Shown piece by piece: positions 15,834 through 25,044 of a stretch of 64,000 bases of DNA. Under the pieces are notes generated by a model. It ran no database searches. It was given only the letters and a program-made list of their open reading frames with translations, and was not told where the DNA came from. Origin of the DNA: Aliisedimentitalea scapharcae (lineage in GTDB: Bacteria > Pseudomonadota > Alphaproteobacteria > Rhodobacterales > Rhodobacteraceae); contig NZ_CP123584.1 in the NCBI RefSeq assembly GCF_045277565.1, positions 1,798,001-1,862,000 on the forward strand. The letters run 5' to 3'. The stretch's first letter is position 1. The number at the start of each line of letters is the position of its first letter. Made by a program: the position numbers and the translations under genes.

Positions 15834-17798
15834 ATGCGTTTGCTGGTTCGGATCGTTTTCGCCCTTGTGGCGGCCATCGCCGTGGTGATCGGCGCCCTAT
15901 TGGTGCTCCCAGGAGAGAAGATTGCGGCCATTGCTGCTGATCAGGTCGAAACCCAGACGGGACGAAAGCTGGAGTTTGACGGCAAGGTTGCGATTTCACT
16001 GTGGCCGGTTCTGGGGGTCAGGACCGGGCCGGTGCGTTTTGCCAATGCCGATTGGGCAGGGGTAGAGGCCCCACCCATGCTGACGGCCCAGCGGGTGAAT
16101 ATCGGAGTCTCGGCACCAGACCTGCTGAGCGGAAATATCCGGATCAAGACGATCGATGTGGTGGAACCGGTCCTGCATTTGTCGACGCGTGCGGACGGGC
16201 AAGGCAATTGGGTGTTTGACACCCAGGCTGTGGCCGGGGACGTGACGGGGGAAACAGCGGCCAAGGGGCAGCCCTCGGAATTGCCACTGGCGGTCGAGAA
16301 CATCACGTTGCGAAGCGCCAGCCTGACCTATGCCGCTTTTGGCGCAGCCCCGATTGTACAGACAGATGTGGATCTTGATCTGCTGTGGCCGGATCCCCAG
16401 GGAACGGCCGATGTGAAGCTGACATTGCGCCCGGCCGGGGCTCCGGTGCAGATCGAGGCCGAAGTCGGAACTTTTGCAGGCTTTCTGAGCGGCGATGTCG
16501 CGTCCGTTGGGGCCACGGTACGGACTGAAGGGGGGCGGGCGAGGTTTGACGGACGGGCGAGCATAGCCGGGAATGCAGCCGGCCGTCTGACCGTCGAAGC
16601 CCAGAAGCTGGCCCAAGCGATGCAGGCCCTGGGACTGGGCGACCCCGAATTTCCCCAAGGAGCCGGGCAAAGGTTTGTGCTGGGGACTGACATGACCTTT
16701 ACCACCGACGGGCGGCTGTCCTTGCGCGACATGGTGGCCAAGCTGGATGAAAATGAACTGACCGGGGCGGCCGACATCCTGACCAGCGGTGTGCCGAATG
16801 TGACCGCACAACTCAAGGCGCAGCATCTGGATCTGTCGGCTTGGGCGGCCCCGGATGCGGGCGCGGCCATTGGGACGGATGGGCCCCCGACCCAGACGAC
16901 GGGCTGGCCTAGGGACAAATTGGATGCCAGTGCGCTGGAACTGATGAATGGGACCATTGATTTGACGGTGGGTTCGCTGGATTTGGGAACCACGCAATTG
17001 GGGGCATCCAAGCTGACATTGGGCATGGATCGCGCGCGCGCGGTTCTGACGATGGCACCGATGGCGATCTTTGGGGGAACGGTGACAGGGCAGCTGATCG
17101 TCAACAATCGCAATGGGCTGTCTGTTGGCGGCAAAGTGAACGCCGCAGATATTGCGCTGAATCAGGCCCTGACCCAGTTGGCCGACGTGAACAGCATCAA
17201 TGGGCAGGCGCTGGCACAGCTGGAGTTTCTAGGAGTGGGCGAGACTGTCGACGCCATCATGAAATCGCTCTCTGGCAAAGGATGGTTCGAAGTTGGCAAA
17301 GGGTTTTTCACCGGGTTCGATCTCGAAGAGCTGATGCGGAGCGGCCAGGGCAATGGTGGTTCGACCGTGTTTGACACGCTAACGGCCAGTTTTTCGATCC
17401 AAGGGGGCAATCTGGGCAATCAGGATCTTTTGTTGCGTCTCAAGGGATATCGCGCCGAAGGAACTGGGCGGATCGGGTTGGGCGATCAGGATCTGGATTA
17501 CCTGTTCACGCCCATTGCGGTGAATGCCAACGCGGGCAAGGGGCTTCGCATCCCGGTCCGGATCAAGGGGTCCTGGTGGGACCCCTCCATTCGGCCTGAT
17601 TTGAGCGAAGCGCTGGAGGCCGATATCGAGGCCAAGAAGGATGAGTTGGAGGCGAAAGCCAAGGCCAAGGCAATCGAGAAATTGGAAGCGGAACTGGAAA
17701 CCACGATTACCGAGGATCAGGACCTGGAAGAGCTGCTCAAGGATCAGTTGGAAGACAAGGCCAAGAAGAGCCTGTTGAAGCTGTTGGGAGCAGATTGA
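15834..17798 (+). CDS. AsmA family envelope protein
   Basis: A 654-residue AsmA-like protein. An N-terminal apolar anchor (residues 3-25) is followed by KIAAIAADQVETQTGRKLEF, the usual AsmA entry. A long beta-rich middle follows, with the conserved C-terminal block FFTGFDLEELMRSGQG and LFTPIAVNAN at about 480-570. A Lys/Glu-rich coiled tail occupies 590-650. AsmA proteins span the periplasm and are linked to phospholipid transport or outer-membrane assembly. GGGAG precedes ATG 15834. It appears monocistronic. Confidence 0.88.
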   Translation: MRLLVRIVFALVAAIAVVIGALLVLPGEKIAAIAADQVETQTGRKLEFDGKVAISLWPVLGVRTGPVRFANADWAGVEAPPMLTAQRVNIGVSAPDLLSGNIRIKTIDVVEPVLHLSTRADGQGNWVFDTQAVAGDVTGETAAKGQPSELPLAVENITLRSASLTYAAFGAAPIVQTDVDLDLLWPDPQGTADVKLTLRPAGAPVQIEAEVGTFAGFLSGDVASVGATVRTEGGRARFDGRASIAGNAAGRLTVEAQKLAQAMQALGLGDPEFPQGAGQRFVLGTDMTFTTDGRLSLRDMVAKLDENELTGAADILTSGVPNVTAQLKAQHLDLSAWAAPDAGAAIGTDGPPTQTTGWPRDKLDASALELMNGTIDLTVGSLDLGTTQLGASKLTLGMDRARAVLTMAPMAIFGGTVTGQLIVNNRNGLSVGGKVNAADIALNQALTQLADVNSINGQALAQLEFLGVGETVDAIMKSLSGKGWFEVGKGFFTGFDLEELMRSGQGNGGSTVFDTLTASFSIQGGNLGNQDLLLRLKGYRAEGTGRIGLGDQDLDYLFTPIAVNANAGKGLRIPVRIKGSWWDPSIRPDLSEALEADIEAKKDELEAKAKAKAIEKLEAELETTITEDQDLEELLKDQLEDKAKKSLLKLLGAD

Positions 17799-17878
17799 TC
17801 CACCTGTCCCCAAAGCAAGTTTACAACGCCTTGAAAACCGCCGGGAGGTGGCTGTGGTACAGCGGGGATCTTAGGGGC

Positions 17879-17906
17879 AAAAAAGCCGGGCATAGTATTG
17901 CCCGGC
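17879..17906 (-). terminator. Terminator of the capsule operon
   Basis: GCCGGGCA at 17885-17892 pairs with TGCCCGGC at 17899-17906 over TAGTAT. On the minus strand the stem is followed by TTTTTT, so it ends transcripts of the phosphomannomutase operon. Confidence 0.88.
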
Positions 17907-17958
17907 TCGATAATCGTCACAGATCATTGCAGCGCGTCTGTGAGGACGCGCGCTATTT

Positions 17959-19455
17959 TCAGATCGTTTGGTCGTAATCGCCAACCAGGGGTTCGGTCCG
18001 GATCACGGCATCAATGTCGTTGAAAATGGCCCGCATTTCCGCATCACTGTCCGAGCTTTCGCAGACGACCACCAGGTTGGGCGTGTTCGAGCTGGCCCGA
18101 ACCAAGCCCCAGGACCCATTGTCCAGGATCACCCGGGCACCATTCACGGTCACGACGTCCTTGATTGCACGTCCGGCGACGTGTTCGCCGGCCTCATGTT
18201 TGGCCACCAGCTTTTGCACCAGCCGTTCCAACACCTGATACTTTTCGGTATCGGCGCAATAGGGTGACATGGTGGGAGTCGACCAGGTTTTGGGAAGCGC
18301 CTTGCGCAGGTCAGACATGGACATGTCGGGATTGCGCTCCATCAGCTTGCAGATCTCGACCGCGACCCGCATGCCACAGTCATATCCCCGCCCGATCGGC
18401 TCGGCCAGAAAGTAGTGTCCAGATTTTTCAAACCCGGCAAGCGCACCGATCTGTTTGACCCGGCGCTTCATGTGGCTGTGGCCGGTTTTCCAGTAATCCG
18501 CCGTCACACCGTTTTTCTGCAGCTCGGGGTCCGAAGCAAACAACCCGGTGGATTTCACATCGGCCACAAAGGTCGCATTCGGGTACAGCTTGGACAGATC
18601 GCGGGCCATGATCACGCCGACCTTGTCGGCAAAAATCTCTTCGCCTTCGTCATCGACCACACCACAGCGATCCCCGTCGCCATCAAAACCCAACGCCATA
18701 TCAGCACCGGATGCTTTGACGCTGGCGGACATGTCGTGCAGCATCTCCATCGCTTCGGGGTTGGGGTTGTAATGCGGGAAGGTGTAGTCCAGTTCGCAAT
18801 GGCTGGGGACCACTTCGACGCCCATGCGCGCGAAGAGTTCGGGCGCAAAGGCCGCGGCTGTGCCATTACCAGTGGCGCAGACCACTTTGAGCGGGCGGGA
18901 CATTTTGAAATCGCCAACCAGGTCGTCCAGATAGGCCTCTTTGACGCCATCGACAAATTCATAGGACCCACCCGGGCGGGTTTCGCCTTCGCCGTTCAGA
19001 ACGATATCGCGCAACTCGTTCATTTCATCGGGGCCGTGGGTCAGCGGGCGTTCAAAGCCCATTTTGACCCCGGTCCAACCATTGGGATTGTGGCTGGCCG
19101 TGACCATCGCCACCGCAGGCACATCCAGATGGAACTGGGCGAAATAGGCCATGGGCGACAGGGCCGGGCCAATGTCCTTGACCTGAATACCGGCCTGCAT
19201 CAAGCCAATGATCAACGCTTGTTTGATGCTCAGCGAATAGTCGCGATAGTCGTTGCCCACTGCAATCACCGGTGCGATCCCGCGCCGCTGCATCTGGGTG
19301 CCCAGACCCAACCCCAGGGCAGTCATGCCCGGCAGGTTGATTTCATCAGGGTATTTCCAGCGCGCATCATATTCGCGAAACCCTGTGGGGGTGATCATCG
19401 GGTCGCGCAGAAAGCTCCAGGTGTTCGGCGTCACCGGCGAAGTAGGTTTGGTCAT
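17959..19455 (-). CDS. Phosphomannomutase/phosphoglucomutase
   Basis: A 498-residue alpha-D-phosphohexomutase that supplies sugar-1-phosphates for polysaccharide synthesis. The phosphoserine loop is VTASHNPNGWTG, the magnesium loop is DGDGDRCG, and a sugar-binding GYDCGMR and C-terminal phosphate-binding RASSNTPN are present. It begins 22 bases after kdsA and is the last gene of the kpsT-kpsE-kdsA operon, pointing to capsule or LPS sugar supply. Substrate preference between mannose and glucose phosphates cannot be read from the sequence. Confidence 0.92.
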   Translation of the reverse strand: MTKPTSPVTPNTWSFLRDPMITPTGFREYDARWKYPDEINLPGMTALGLGLGTQMQRRGIAPVIAVGNDYRDYSLSIKQALIIGLMQAGIQVKDIGPALSPMAYFAQFHLDVPAVAMVTASHNPNGWTGVKMGFERPLTHGPDEMNELRDIVLNGEGETRPGGSYEFVDGVKEAYLDDLVGDFKMSRPLKVVCATGNGTAAAFAPELFARMGVEVVPSHCELDYTFPHYNPNPEAMEMLHDMSASVKASGADMALGFDGDGDRCGVVDDEGEEIFADKVGVIMARDLSKLYPNATFVADVKSTGLFASDPELQKNGVTADYWKTGHSHMKRRVKQIGALAGFEKSGHYFLAEPIGRGYDCGMRVAVEICKLMERNPDMSMSDLRKALPKTWSTPTMSPYCADTEKYQVLERLVQKLVAKHEAGEHVAGRAIKDVVTVNGARVILDNGSWGLVRASSNTPNLVVVCESSDSDAEMRAIFNDIDAVIRTEPLVGDYDQTI

Positions 19456-19477
19456 GTGAAATCTCGTGGCTTGAGGG

Positions 19478-20311
19478 TCAAATCTGAACTGGGTTGGCCT
19501 TGGCCAGCCGATCGAATGCCATCAGCGTATCGATCAGTTTGGGCATTTGATCAAGGTAGATCATATTGGGGCCGTCACAGGGGGCGTTGTCTGGATCCTG
19601 GTGGGTTTCCATGAACACGCCAGCGACGCCGACAGACACGGCGGCGCGCGCCATGACGGGGGCGAATTCGCGCTGCCCGCCCGAAGAGCCGCCAAGCCCG
19701 CCGGGTTGGGCTACTGCGTGGGTGGCGTCCATGATGACGGGATGACCGGCGCGCGCCATTTCGGGCAGCGACTGCATGTCGACCACCAGGCGGTTATACC
19801 CAAAGCTGACGCCGCGTTCGGTCAGCATCACGTTGCCGTTTCCGGTGCTTTCGATCTTGGCCGCGACGTTGGCCATGTCCCAGGGTGCCAGGAACTGTCC
19901 CTTTTTAACGTTGACTGCAATGCCGGTTTCCCCGGCAGCCCTGAGCAGGGCGGTCTGACGACACAGAAAGGCCGGGATCTGCAGGATGTCACAGACCTGG
20001 GCGACCGGGGCGCATTGTTCCTTTTCGTGCACATCGGTGATGACGGGCACGCCGATGGTGTCCTTGACCGATTGCAGCACGGCAAGGCCCTTTTCCAACC
20101 CCAAAGCGGGCGCTGCATTGACCGAGGTCCGGTTGGCCTTGTCAAAAGAGCCCTTGAACACGAACTGCGCACCCGCGGCGTCGCAGGCTTCCTTGAGCGT
20201 GCCTGCGATCATCTGGGCATGATCGGCGGATTCCAGCTGGCAGGGGCCGGCAATGATGGTCAGAGGGCGATCATTGCCGATCGTCAGGTCGGCGACTTGG
20301 ATATGTTTCAT
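19478..20311 (-). CDS. kdsA: 3-deoxy-8-phosphooctulonate synthase
   Basis: A 277-residue enzyme that condenses phosphoenolpyruvate with arabinose-5-phosphate to give Kdo-8-phosphate, the precursor of Kdo in lipid A core and in capsule anchors. Diagnostic blocks are IAGPCQLES, FKGSFDKANRTS, ITDVHEKEQC, LCRQTALL, NVKKGQFLAPWDM and MDATHAVAQPGG. The Cys in the IAGPC block is consistent with the metal-dependent class. It lies three bases after the kpsE-like gene and before phosphomannomutase. Confidence 0.96.
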   Translation of the reverse strand: MKHIQVADLTIGNDRPLTIIAGPCQLESADHAQMIAGTLKEACDAAGAQFVFKGSFDKANRTSVNAAPALGLEKGLAVLQSVKDTIGVPVITDVHEKEQCAPVAQVCDILQIPAFLCRQTALLRAAGETGIAVNVKKGQFLAPWDMANVAAKIESTGNGNVMLTERGVSFGYNRLVVDMQSLPEMARAGHPVIMDATHAVAQPGGLGGSSGGQREFAPVMARAAVSVGVAGVFMETHQDPDNAPCDGPNMIYLDQMPKLIDTLMAFDRLAKANPVQI

Positions 20312-20314
20312 GGC

Positions 20315-22084
20315 TTATTGAGTAACCTGTTCGCGAAGGATGGACGCGGTAAGCGAGAGCATCAGGTAAATACCCGAAAAGATCAGGAAAGCCAAAAGGG
20401 TATTCTCGAACTTGCGCGGATAGGACGGATCCTGGCTTGCGACCGGTGTCACCGAGGTGGTGAGATAGCGCACCTGCTTGTTGGCTTCCAACCTGGTGGT
20501 CTCGACCTGTTGCAGGGCCGATTGCAACATCATGTCACGGGTTGCCAGGTCGGCCTGGGCCATTTGTATCCCAATGGTCAACTGAGCCAGCGAGTTCTCT
20601 CCCTTGGACGCATCCAGCATCTGGGCGTTCAATTGGGCGCGGACCGATCGAAGGCGGGCAATATCTGCTTTGGCCCCGGCCACTTTGGCCCGGTTCGGGC
20701 GGGCATTGTCCTGAAGGGCGGCCAGTTGCAGCTCCTTTTCCTGGAGCTGAACTTCGACAGAATCGATGCGACCGCGCAAACTGGCGATGACGCTTTCGGG
20801 GTCCAGGACGGATCCGCGCTGTTGAAGGTTGACCAAAGCATGTTGCGCCTCGCGTCGGGCCTGGGCCGCTTCCTCGAAGGCGCTGCGGGCTTCGCGCATC
20901 TGGTCTTCGCGTTTTTCCTCGCTTAATGCGTTTACCCGCTCTTCGGCATAAGAGATCAGATTGCGTGAAAACGTGGCTGCAACTTCGGGATCTGCAGCGG
21001 TCACTTCCATGCGAATGACACCTTCGGTCGGGTCATAGCCAATCCTGACACGTTTGGAATACGTCCCATAGGTTTCTTCATTCGTTGGATTCGGGTTCAA
21101 CCGTTGGATTGGATCGATCCAATCCTGTGTGAAATGGTCCCGGAAACCGGCCTCTTGGTCCAGTCGCAGCATGGCGTCCTTGGATTCCAGATAGGCCTGC
21201 GTCGCGATCGAGTCCTGACTGGTGGCAAATTGGGTGCCTGACAACAATCCACCAAACCCGGATGAGCCCCCGGATTCGTTCTTGATGATCAGGAACTGGG
21301 ATTTGGTCGAATACATCGGCGTGGCGACAAAATAGAAATAATACCCGACGATGATGGTCGGAATCCCGACAAAGAACAGCAGCCGTGTCAGCAGCAGCGC
21401 CAGTTTGCGCCGCCGACGTCGCGCAATATCGCGTTGGATTTCGGTGATTTCCAGTGCGCGCCGCTCGGCGGGGCTCACATCGGTCGATGGCAATGTCTGC
21501 TTGGCGGGTTGGATCGTCTGTGGAAGCTGAACTTTTGATTCGTCCGTCTTTTCGACAGCTTTTTTCTTGGCCGCATCCTGTGGCACGACCAGCTCCAGCA
21601 TGTTGGAGCGCTGAAACGGATCAATTCCCTTTTTGCGCAACAGCCGGACCGCATCAAAATCCGAGGTGGCAGGCAGGTTGTGTTTCTGGGCAACGCGGCG
21701 CGCCATGCGCAGCTGGCGCCCGGTCAGACCTTCGCGGCGAATGGCGTCAATATCCGCATCGGCGCTGGTTTCCCGGGCCGAACTGACCTGCCCGCTGCGG
21801 GCAGTCGGCGTGGGGCGACGCGGTGGTTGCGCCTGTGGTGGGGGCGATGCGTCCGACGGGGGCGTCTGGGCAGTTGATTGTTTGTTCTCGGGCGCGGTGG
21901 TGCCCGACGCGGCCGGGGGGACACGTTCTGCCCCCGACACCTTGGCCGCAGTGGCCGCCTGGCGCGCAGAGGAGAGCGCAGAGGCGCGCGGCTCGGACGC
22001 AGCAACAGCCTGCGCGGGCGCAGTTTCGCCTGTTGGGGTGTTCCGGCGGATCCGGAACTTTTTAGCCTTGGGTTTCGTAGTCAT
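20315..22084 (-). CDS. KpsE-like capsule polysaccharide export protein
   Basis: A 589-residue inner-membrane protein of the polysaccharide co-polymerase/KpsE type, which couples an ABC exporter to the outer membrane. The first 110 residues are Ala/Pro/Thr-rich and disordered. An extra conserved segment LTGRQLRMARRVAQKHNLPA to RSNMLELV follows at about 120-165. Transmembrane helix 1 lies near residues 235-255, a long periplasmic coiled coil spans about 370-540, and helix 2 is near the C-terminus (LLAFLIFSGIYLMLSLTASIL split across it). It overlaps kpsT by 23 bases. Confidence 0.82.
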   Translation of the reverse strand: MTTKPKAKKFRIRRNTPTGETAPAQAVAASEPRASALSSARQAATAAKVSGAERVPPAASGTTAPENKQSTAQTPPSDASPPPQAQPPRRPTPTARSGQVSSARETSADADIDAIRREGLTGRQLRMARRVAQKHNLPATSDFDAVRLLRKKGIDPFQRSNMLELVVPQDAAKKKAVEKTDESKVQLPQTIQPAKQTLPSTDVSPAERRALEITEIQRDIARRRRRKLALLLTRLLFFVGIPTIIVGYYFYFVATPMYSTKSQFLIIKNESGGSSGFGGLLSGTQFATSQDSIATQAYLESKDAMLRLDQEAGFRDHFTQDWIDPIQRLNPNPTNEETYGTYSKRVRIGYDPTEGVIRMEVTAADPEVAATFSRNLISYAEERVNALSEEKREDQMREARSAFEEAAQARREAQHALVNLQQRGSVLDPESVIASLRGRIDSVEVQLQEKELQLAALQDNARPNRAKVAGAKADIARLRSVRAQLNAQMLDASKGENSLAQLTIGIQMAQADLATRDMMLQSALQQVETTRLEANKQVRYLTTSVTPVASQDPSYPRKFENTLLAFLIFSGIYLMLSLTASILREQVTQ

Positions 22085-22721
22085 ACAGCTGTTTCGCTTC
22101 TTCCAAGGTGTCGAACATATACAACTGGCCGTTCAGCAGGACGGCCGCCGATTGTGCGAATTTTTCCAGAACTCCAGGGCTGTGGGATACGATGACCATC
22201 GTCGTTGTGGCCAGCCGTTCCTGCAGGATCGCCCCTGCTTTCTTATTGAACTCAACGTCGGTGCTGGCTGGCATGCCTTCGTCGACCAGGTAGATATCGA
22301 ACTCCAGTGCCAGCATCAGCGAAAAGGTAAAACGACCTTTCATACCTGACGAATAGGTGCCCATGGGCTGGTCGAAATATTCCCCGAGCCCACACAACCA
22401 ACGGCAATAGGCTTCGACATAGTCCGCATCGAGCCCGTAAAGCTTGGCAATATAGCGGGCGTTTTCCTTGGCCGACAGTTTGCCGACAACGCCGCCGGAG
22501 AACCCCATGGGGAACGATATGTTGCACCGGCGAAAGATCTCACCTTCGTCGGGTTTTTCCAGTCCGGCCATCATGTTGATCAATGTGGTCTTACCGGTGC
22601 CATTTGGGGCCAGAACACCCAACGACCGACCCAGTTCGACATTGAACGACACATTGTCCAGGATCACTTTGCGTTGTGATCCCGTCCAAAAGGATTTGCT
22701 AACATTTCTAAACTCAAGCAT
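22062..22721 (-). CDS. kpsT: Capsule polysaccharide ABC transporter ATPase
   Basis: A 219-residue ABC ATPase of the KpsT/Wzt short type. Walker A is APNGTGKTT, the signature is YSSGMKGR, Walker B is FDIYLVDE, and the switch His is in IVSHS. It powers export of a lipid-linked capsule chain across the inner membrane. A KpsM permease gene is normally adjacent. None is found here, either upstream (a UDG-like gene on the other strand) or elsewhere in the window. It is the first gene of a four-gene operon. Confidence 0.88.
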   Translation of the reverse strand: MLEFRNVSKSFWTGSQRKVILDNVSFNVELGRSLGVLAPNGTGKTTLINMMAGLEKPDEGEIFRRCNISFPMGFSGGVVGKLSAKENARYIAKLYGLDADYVEAYCRWLCGLGEYFDQPMGTYSSGMKGRFTFSLMLALEFDIYLVDEGMPASTDVEFNKKAGAILQERLATTTMVIVSHSPGVLEKFAQSAAVLLNGQLYMFDTLEEAKQLYDYETQG

Positions 22722-22792
22722 CGCTTGTTCCGGTACTGCCCGCTTTGACCACCTTAGAGAGGTTCTTGTTCACGGATCGATATTGCCCTCAT

Positions 22793-22816
22793 ACTCTCTC
22801 ATTATCAGGAGAGAGT
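22793..22816. promoter_or_regulatory. Inverted repeat upstream of kpsT
   Basis: ACTCTCTC at 22793-22800 and GAGAGAGT at 22809-22816 form a perfect 8-bp inverted repeat with 8-base spacing, 72 bases upstream of kpsT in an AT-rich 277-base gap shared with the divergent UDG-like gene. It is a candidate operator. No binding protein can be named. Confidence 0.35.
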
Positions 22817-22998
22817 TAACAGGTTACGTCTGGAATTTGGCCACATTATGTCGAATTGTGAAACAAATTACCAACGCTGTTGGCGTAATTGTGAGGGTCA
22901 GGGGCATTGATTCCAAGTACTTTCCCAAGAAACACTGTCTCAGGGCGTCAGCGCTGATCGCAATACGACTGTTTCCGACGGGGAAACGAATTGGGAAA

Positions 22999-23595
22999 AT
23001 GATGGAAACCATTGACGAATTGACCGGTCAGATCCGGGGCTGTCGGTTGTGTTCGGATCGTTTTGCGGCAACAACAACCCGCCATCAGCCACGACCTGTT
23101 GTCTGGTTTTCCGACAGCGCCCGCATCCTGATTGCGGGGCAGGCCCCTGGTGCCCGTGTCCATGACAGCGGCCGCCCCTTTACCGACCCGTCAGGGGATC
23201 GGTTGCGGGCGTGGCTGGGGCTGAGCGCGACGGAATTTTATGACAGATCCCGGCTGGCCATTGTGCCGATGGGGTTCTGCTTTCCCGGCTATAACGCCAA
23301 AAAGGCTGATTTGCCGCCGCCTCCGATCTGCGCCCGCACCTGGCATACGCGGGTGATGGCACAGCTGCCCAACGTCGAGCTCAAGGTGCTGATCGGGGCC
23401 CATGCGCAGCGGTGGCACCTGAACCACAAGGGACCGGTTACTGCATTGGTGCAGGGGTGGCGGGATCATGCGCCGCAGGTGTTCCCCTTGCCTCATCCGT
23501 CCTGGCGCAATACCGCATGGCTGAAGAAAAACCCGTGGTTCGAGAGCGAGCTGTTGCCGGTCTTGCGCGCACGGGTGCGGCAACTGATGGAATAA
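22999..23595 (+). CDS. Uracil-DNA glycosylase superfamily protein
   Basis: A 198-residue UDG-superfamily protein. The uracil-pocket motif is GQAPGARVHDSGRPF, where families 4 and 5 have an acidic pair after GQAPG, and the second motif is HPSWRN. Cysteines C15 and C18 plus a later C-x16-C pair (GFCFPGY to PICARTW) could hold the 4Fe-4S cluster of family 4. It is likely a DNA-repair glycosylase or an inactive relative. ATG ATG at 22999/23002 follows GGGAAA. It precedes the SseB gene by nine bases. Confidence 0.8.
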   Translation: MMETIDELTGQIRGCRLCSDRFAATTTRHQPRPVVWFSDSARILIAGQAPGARVHDSGRPFTDPSGDRLRAWLGLSATEFYDRSRLAIVPMGFCFPGYNAKKADLPPPPICARTWHTRVMAQLPNVELKVLIGAHAQRWHLNHKGPVTALVQGWRDHAPQVFPLPHPSWRNTAWLKKNPWFESELLPVLRARVRQLME

Positions 23596-23604
23596 GAGGG
23601 CCAG

Positions 23605-24408
23605 ATGGACCAGATCAGCGGATTGGACAGGGCACATGCCGAGATGGAGACCGCCATGGCGCAGGCCGGGGATGCGGACAGCGCGCGGCTGCGGTTCTAT
23701 GAACGTCTGGCTGATACGCAGCTGTGCGTGTTGCTGACACAAGAGGCACAGGGTGACCAGATGACACCCGAAGTCTTTGACCTCGCGGATGGGCGGTTCA
23801 TCCTGGTGTTCGACAGCGAAGAGCGGTTGGCGGACTTTGCGGGGCGGGTGGTGCCCTATGCGGCGCTGTCAGGGCGCATGATCGTACAGATGCTGACCGG
23901 ACAGGGCGTCGGGTTGGGGGTGAACCTGGATGTTGCCCCATCCCAGACGCTGATACCGGCCGAAGCCATCGACTGGCTGAGCCAGACCCTGGGTCACGCC
24001 CCGGACGAGGTCGAAGCAGGGCTGACCGAATTTACCCCTCCAAAAGGGCTGCCTGATGATTTGCTCAAGGCGCTGGATGCAAAGCTGTCTGGTGCGGTCG
24101 GGCTGGCAACTTCGGCCTATCTGGTTGGGGTGCGCTATGACAATGGCGGGGCCGGGTATTTGTTGGGGTTTGTCGATGCCAAAGATAACGCCCATGACGC
24201 GCTGGCCAAGGCCGCGGGCGAAGCGTTGACGTTTTCCGGTATCGAGGCGGGTGTCATGGATGTGGGGTTCTTTGCCTCTGGTGATCCAGTTGCCGACAAA
24301 TTGGCGGCCGTGGGAATGCGATATGACTTGCCCGAACCGCAGCAGCCAAAGGTTTATGCCCCACAAAAACCGGGTGGAGATCCGGATAATCCGCCAAAGT
24401 TGAAATAG
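23605..24408 (+). CDS. SseB family protein
   Basis: A 267-residue protein with an SseB N-terminal domain. The conserved run is DLADGRFILVFDSEERLADF, then GVGLGVNLD and LIPAEAIDWL. The C-terminal half carries the usual SseB extension. The family name comes from an E. coli protein linked to serine sensitivity; the molecular function is not established. GAGGG precedes ATG 23605, and the gene appears cotranscribed with the UDG-like gene. Confidence 0.82.
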   Translation: MDQISGLDRAHAEMETAMAQAGDADSARLRFYERLADTQLCVLLTQEAQGDQMTPEVFDLADGRFILVFDSEERLADFAGRVVPYAALSGRMIVQMLTGQGVGLGVNLDVAPSQTLIPAEAIDWLSQTLGHAPDEVEAGLTEFTPPKGLPDDLLKALDAKLSGAVGLATSAYLVGVRYDNGGAGYLLGFVDAKDNAHDALAKAAGEALTFSGIEAGVMDVGFFASGDPVADKLAAVGMRYDLPEPQQPKVYAPQKPGGDPDNPPKLK

Positions 24409-24533
24409 CAGAAACCTATGTTCGCATGGGCCGCACAAACGCGGGTGCCCAATTCTTTGGTAAAAACTGGCATTCTGAGGTATCATTCCAGTGTCGGCAA
24501 GTTGTCGATTTCCCAAACATGGAGGGACCGAAG

Positions 24534-24947
24534 ATGTCAATGAAGCAGAACGCGCGTGACTTCTTTGAGGCATGTGAAACAGGCAAGGGCTGGGATGTTT
24601 GCAAGCAATGGTGCACGGGCGGGGCTACGTTTTCGGCCCAGGCCGATGCGCTTGGTGACGTGAACACGCTGGCTGGATATGCGGATTGGATGCAGGGATT
24701 GCTGGTGCCGTTGCCGGACGGACGGTACGAACTGAAATCCTTTGCCGTTGACGAAGACCGCGGAAATGTAACTGCGGCGGCTGTCTTCCACGGGACCCAT
24801 ACAGTGGACGCTGGTAACGGAGCCCCCACGGGGAAGTCCGCGGCAGCCGATTACGTGTATGTCATGGATTTTGATGGCGACAAGATCAGCCATATGACCA
24901 AGATCTGGAATGATGGCCACACTCTCAAGCAGCTAGGCTGGGCCTAA
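24534..24947 (+). CDS. NTF2-like (SnoaL-type) protein
   Basis: A 137-residue alpha+beta cone protein. The N-terminal helix ARDFFEACETGKGWDVCKQW, a curved sheet and the final HMTKIWNDGHTLKQLGWA resemble ester-cyclase or SnoaL-like nuclear transport factor 2 folds. No catalytic identity can be assigned. GGAGGG lies eight bases before ATG 24534. A strong terminator follows directly. Confidence 0.72.
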   Translation: MSMKQNARDFFEACETGKGWDVCKQWCTGGATFSAQADALGDVNTLAGYADWMQGLLVPLPDGRYELKSFAVDEDRGNVTAAAVFHGTHTVDAGNGAPTGKSAAADYVYVMDFDGDKISHMTKIWNDGHTLKQLGWA

Positions 24948-24954
24948 TCAGATA

Positions 24955-24979
24955 TGCCCGGACGTTTGACGTCCGGGCA
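24955..24979. terminator. Hairpin terminator between convergent genes
   Basis: TGCCCGGACG at 24955-24964 pairs perfectly with CGTCCGGGCA at 24970-24979 across TTTGA, eight bases past the NTF2-like stop and upstream of the opposing yghU end. The T-tract is poor. Confidence 0.7.
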
Positions 24980-25044
24980 AACTGTTGGGGCGTGATGCCC
25001 TTGGATTGGTGCAAGCACTGTCATGCGCCCGCAAACAGCCAGGG

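Noticed and set aside
14305..15999. RimO with a 94-residue N-terminal extension
   Set aside because: The extension overlaps the divergent AsmA gene and its promoter and has no conserved sequence; the start at 15717 matches family length.
18415..19614. 399-codon plus-strand open frame opposite phosphomannomutase
   Set aside because: Antisense to a gene with all catalytic motifs; His/Gln/Arg-rich composition typical of a shadow frame.
19547..20926. 459-codon plus-strand open frame opposite kdsA and kpsE
   Set aside because: Crosses two real genes on the other strand and has no family features.
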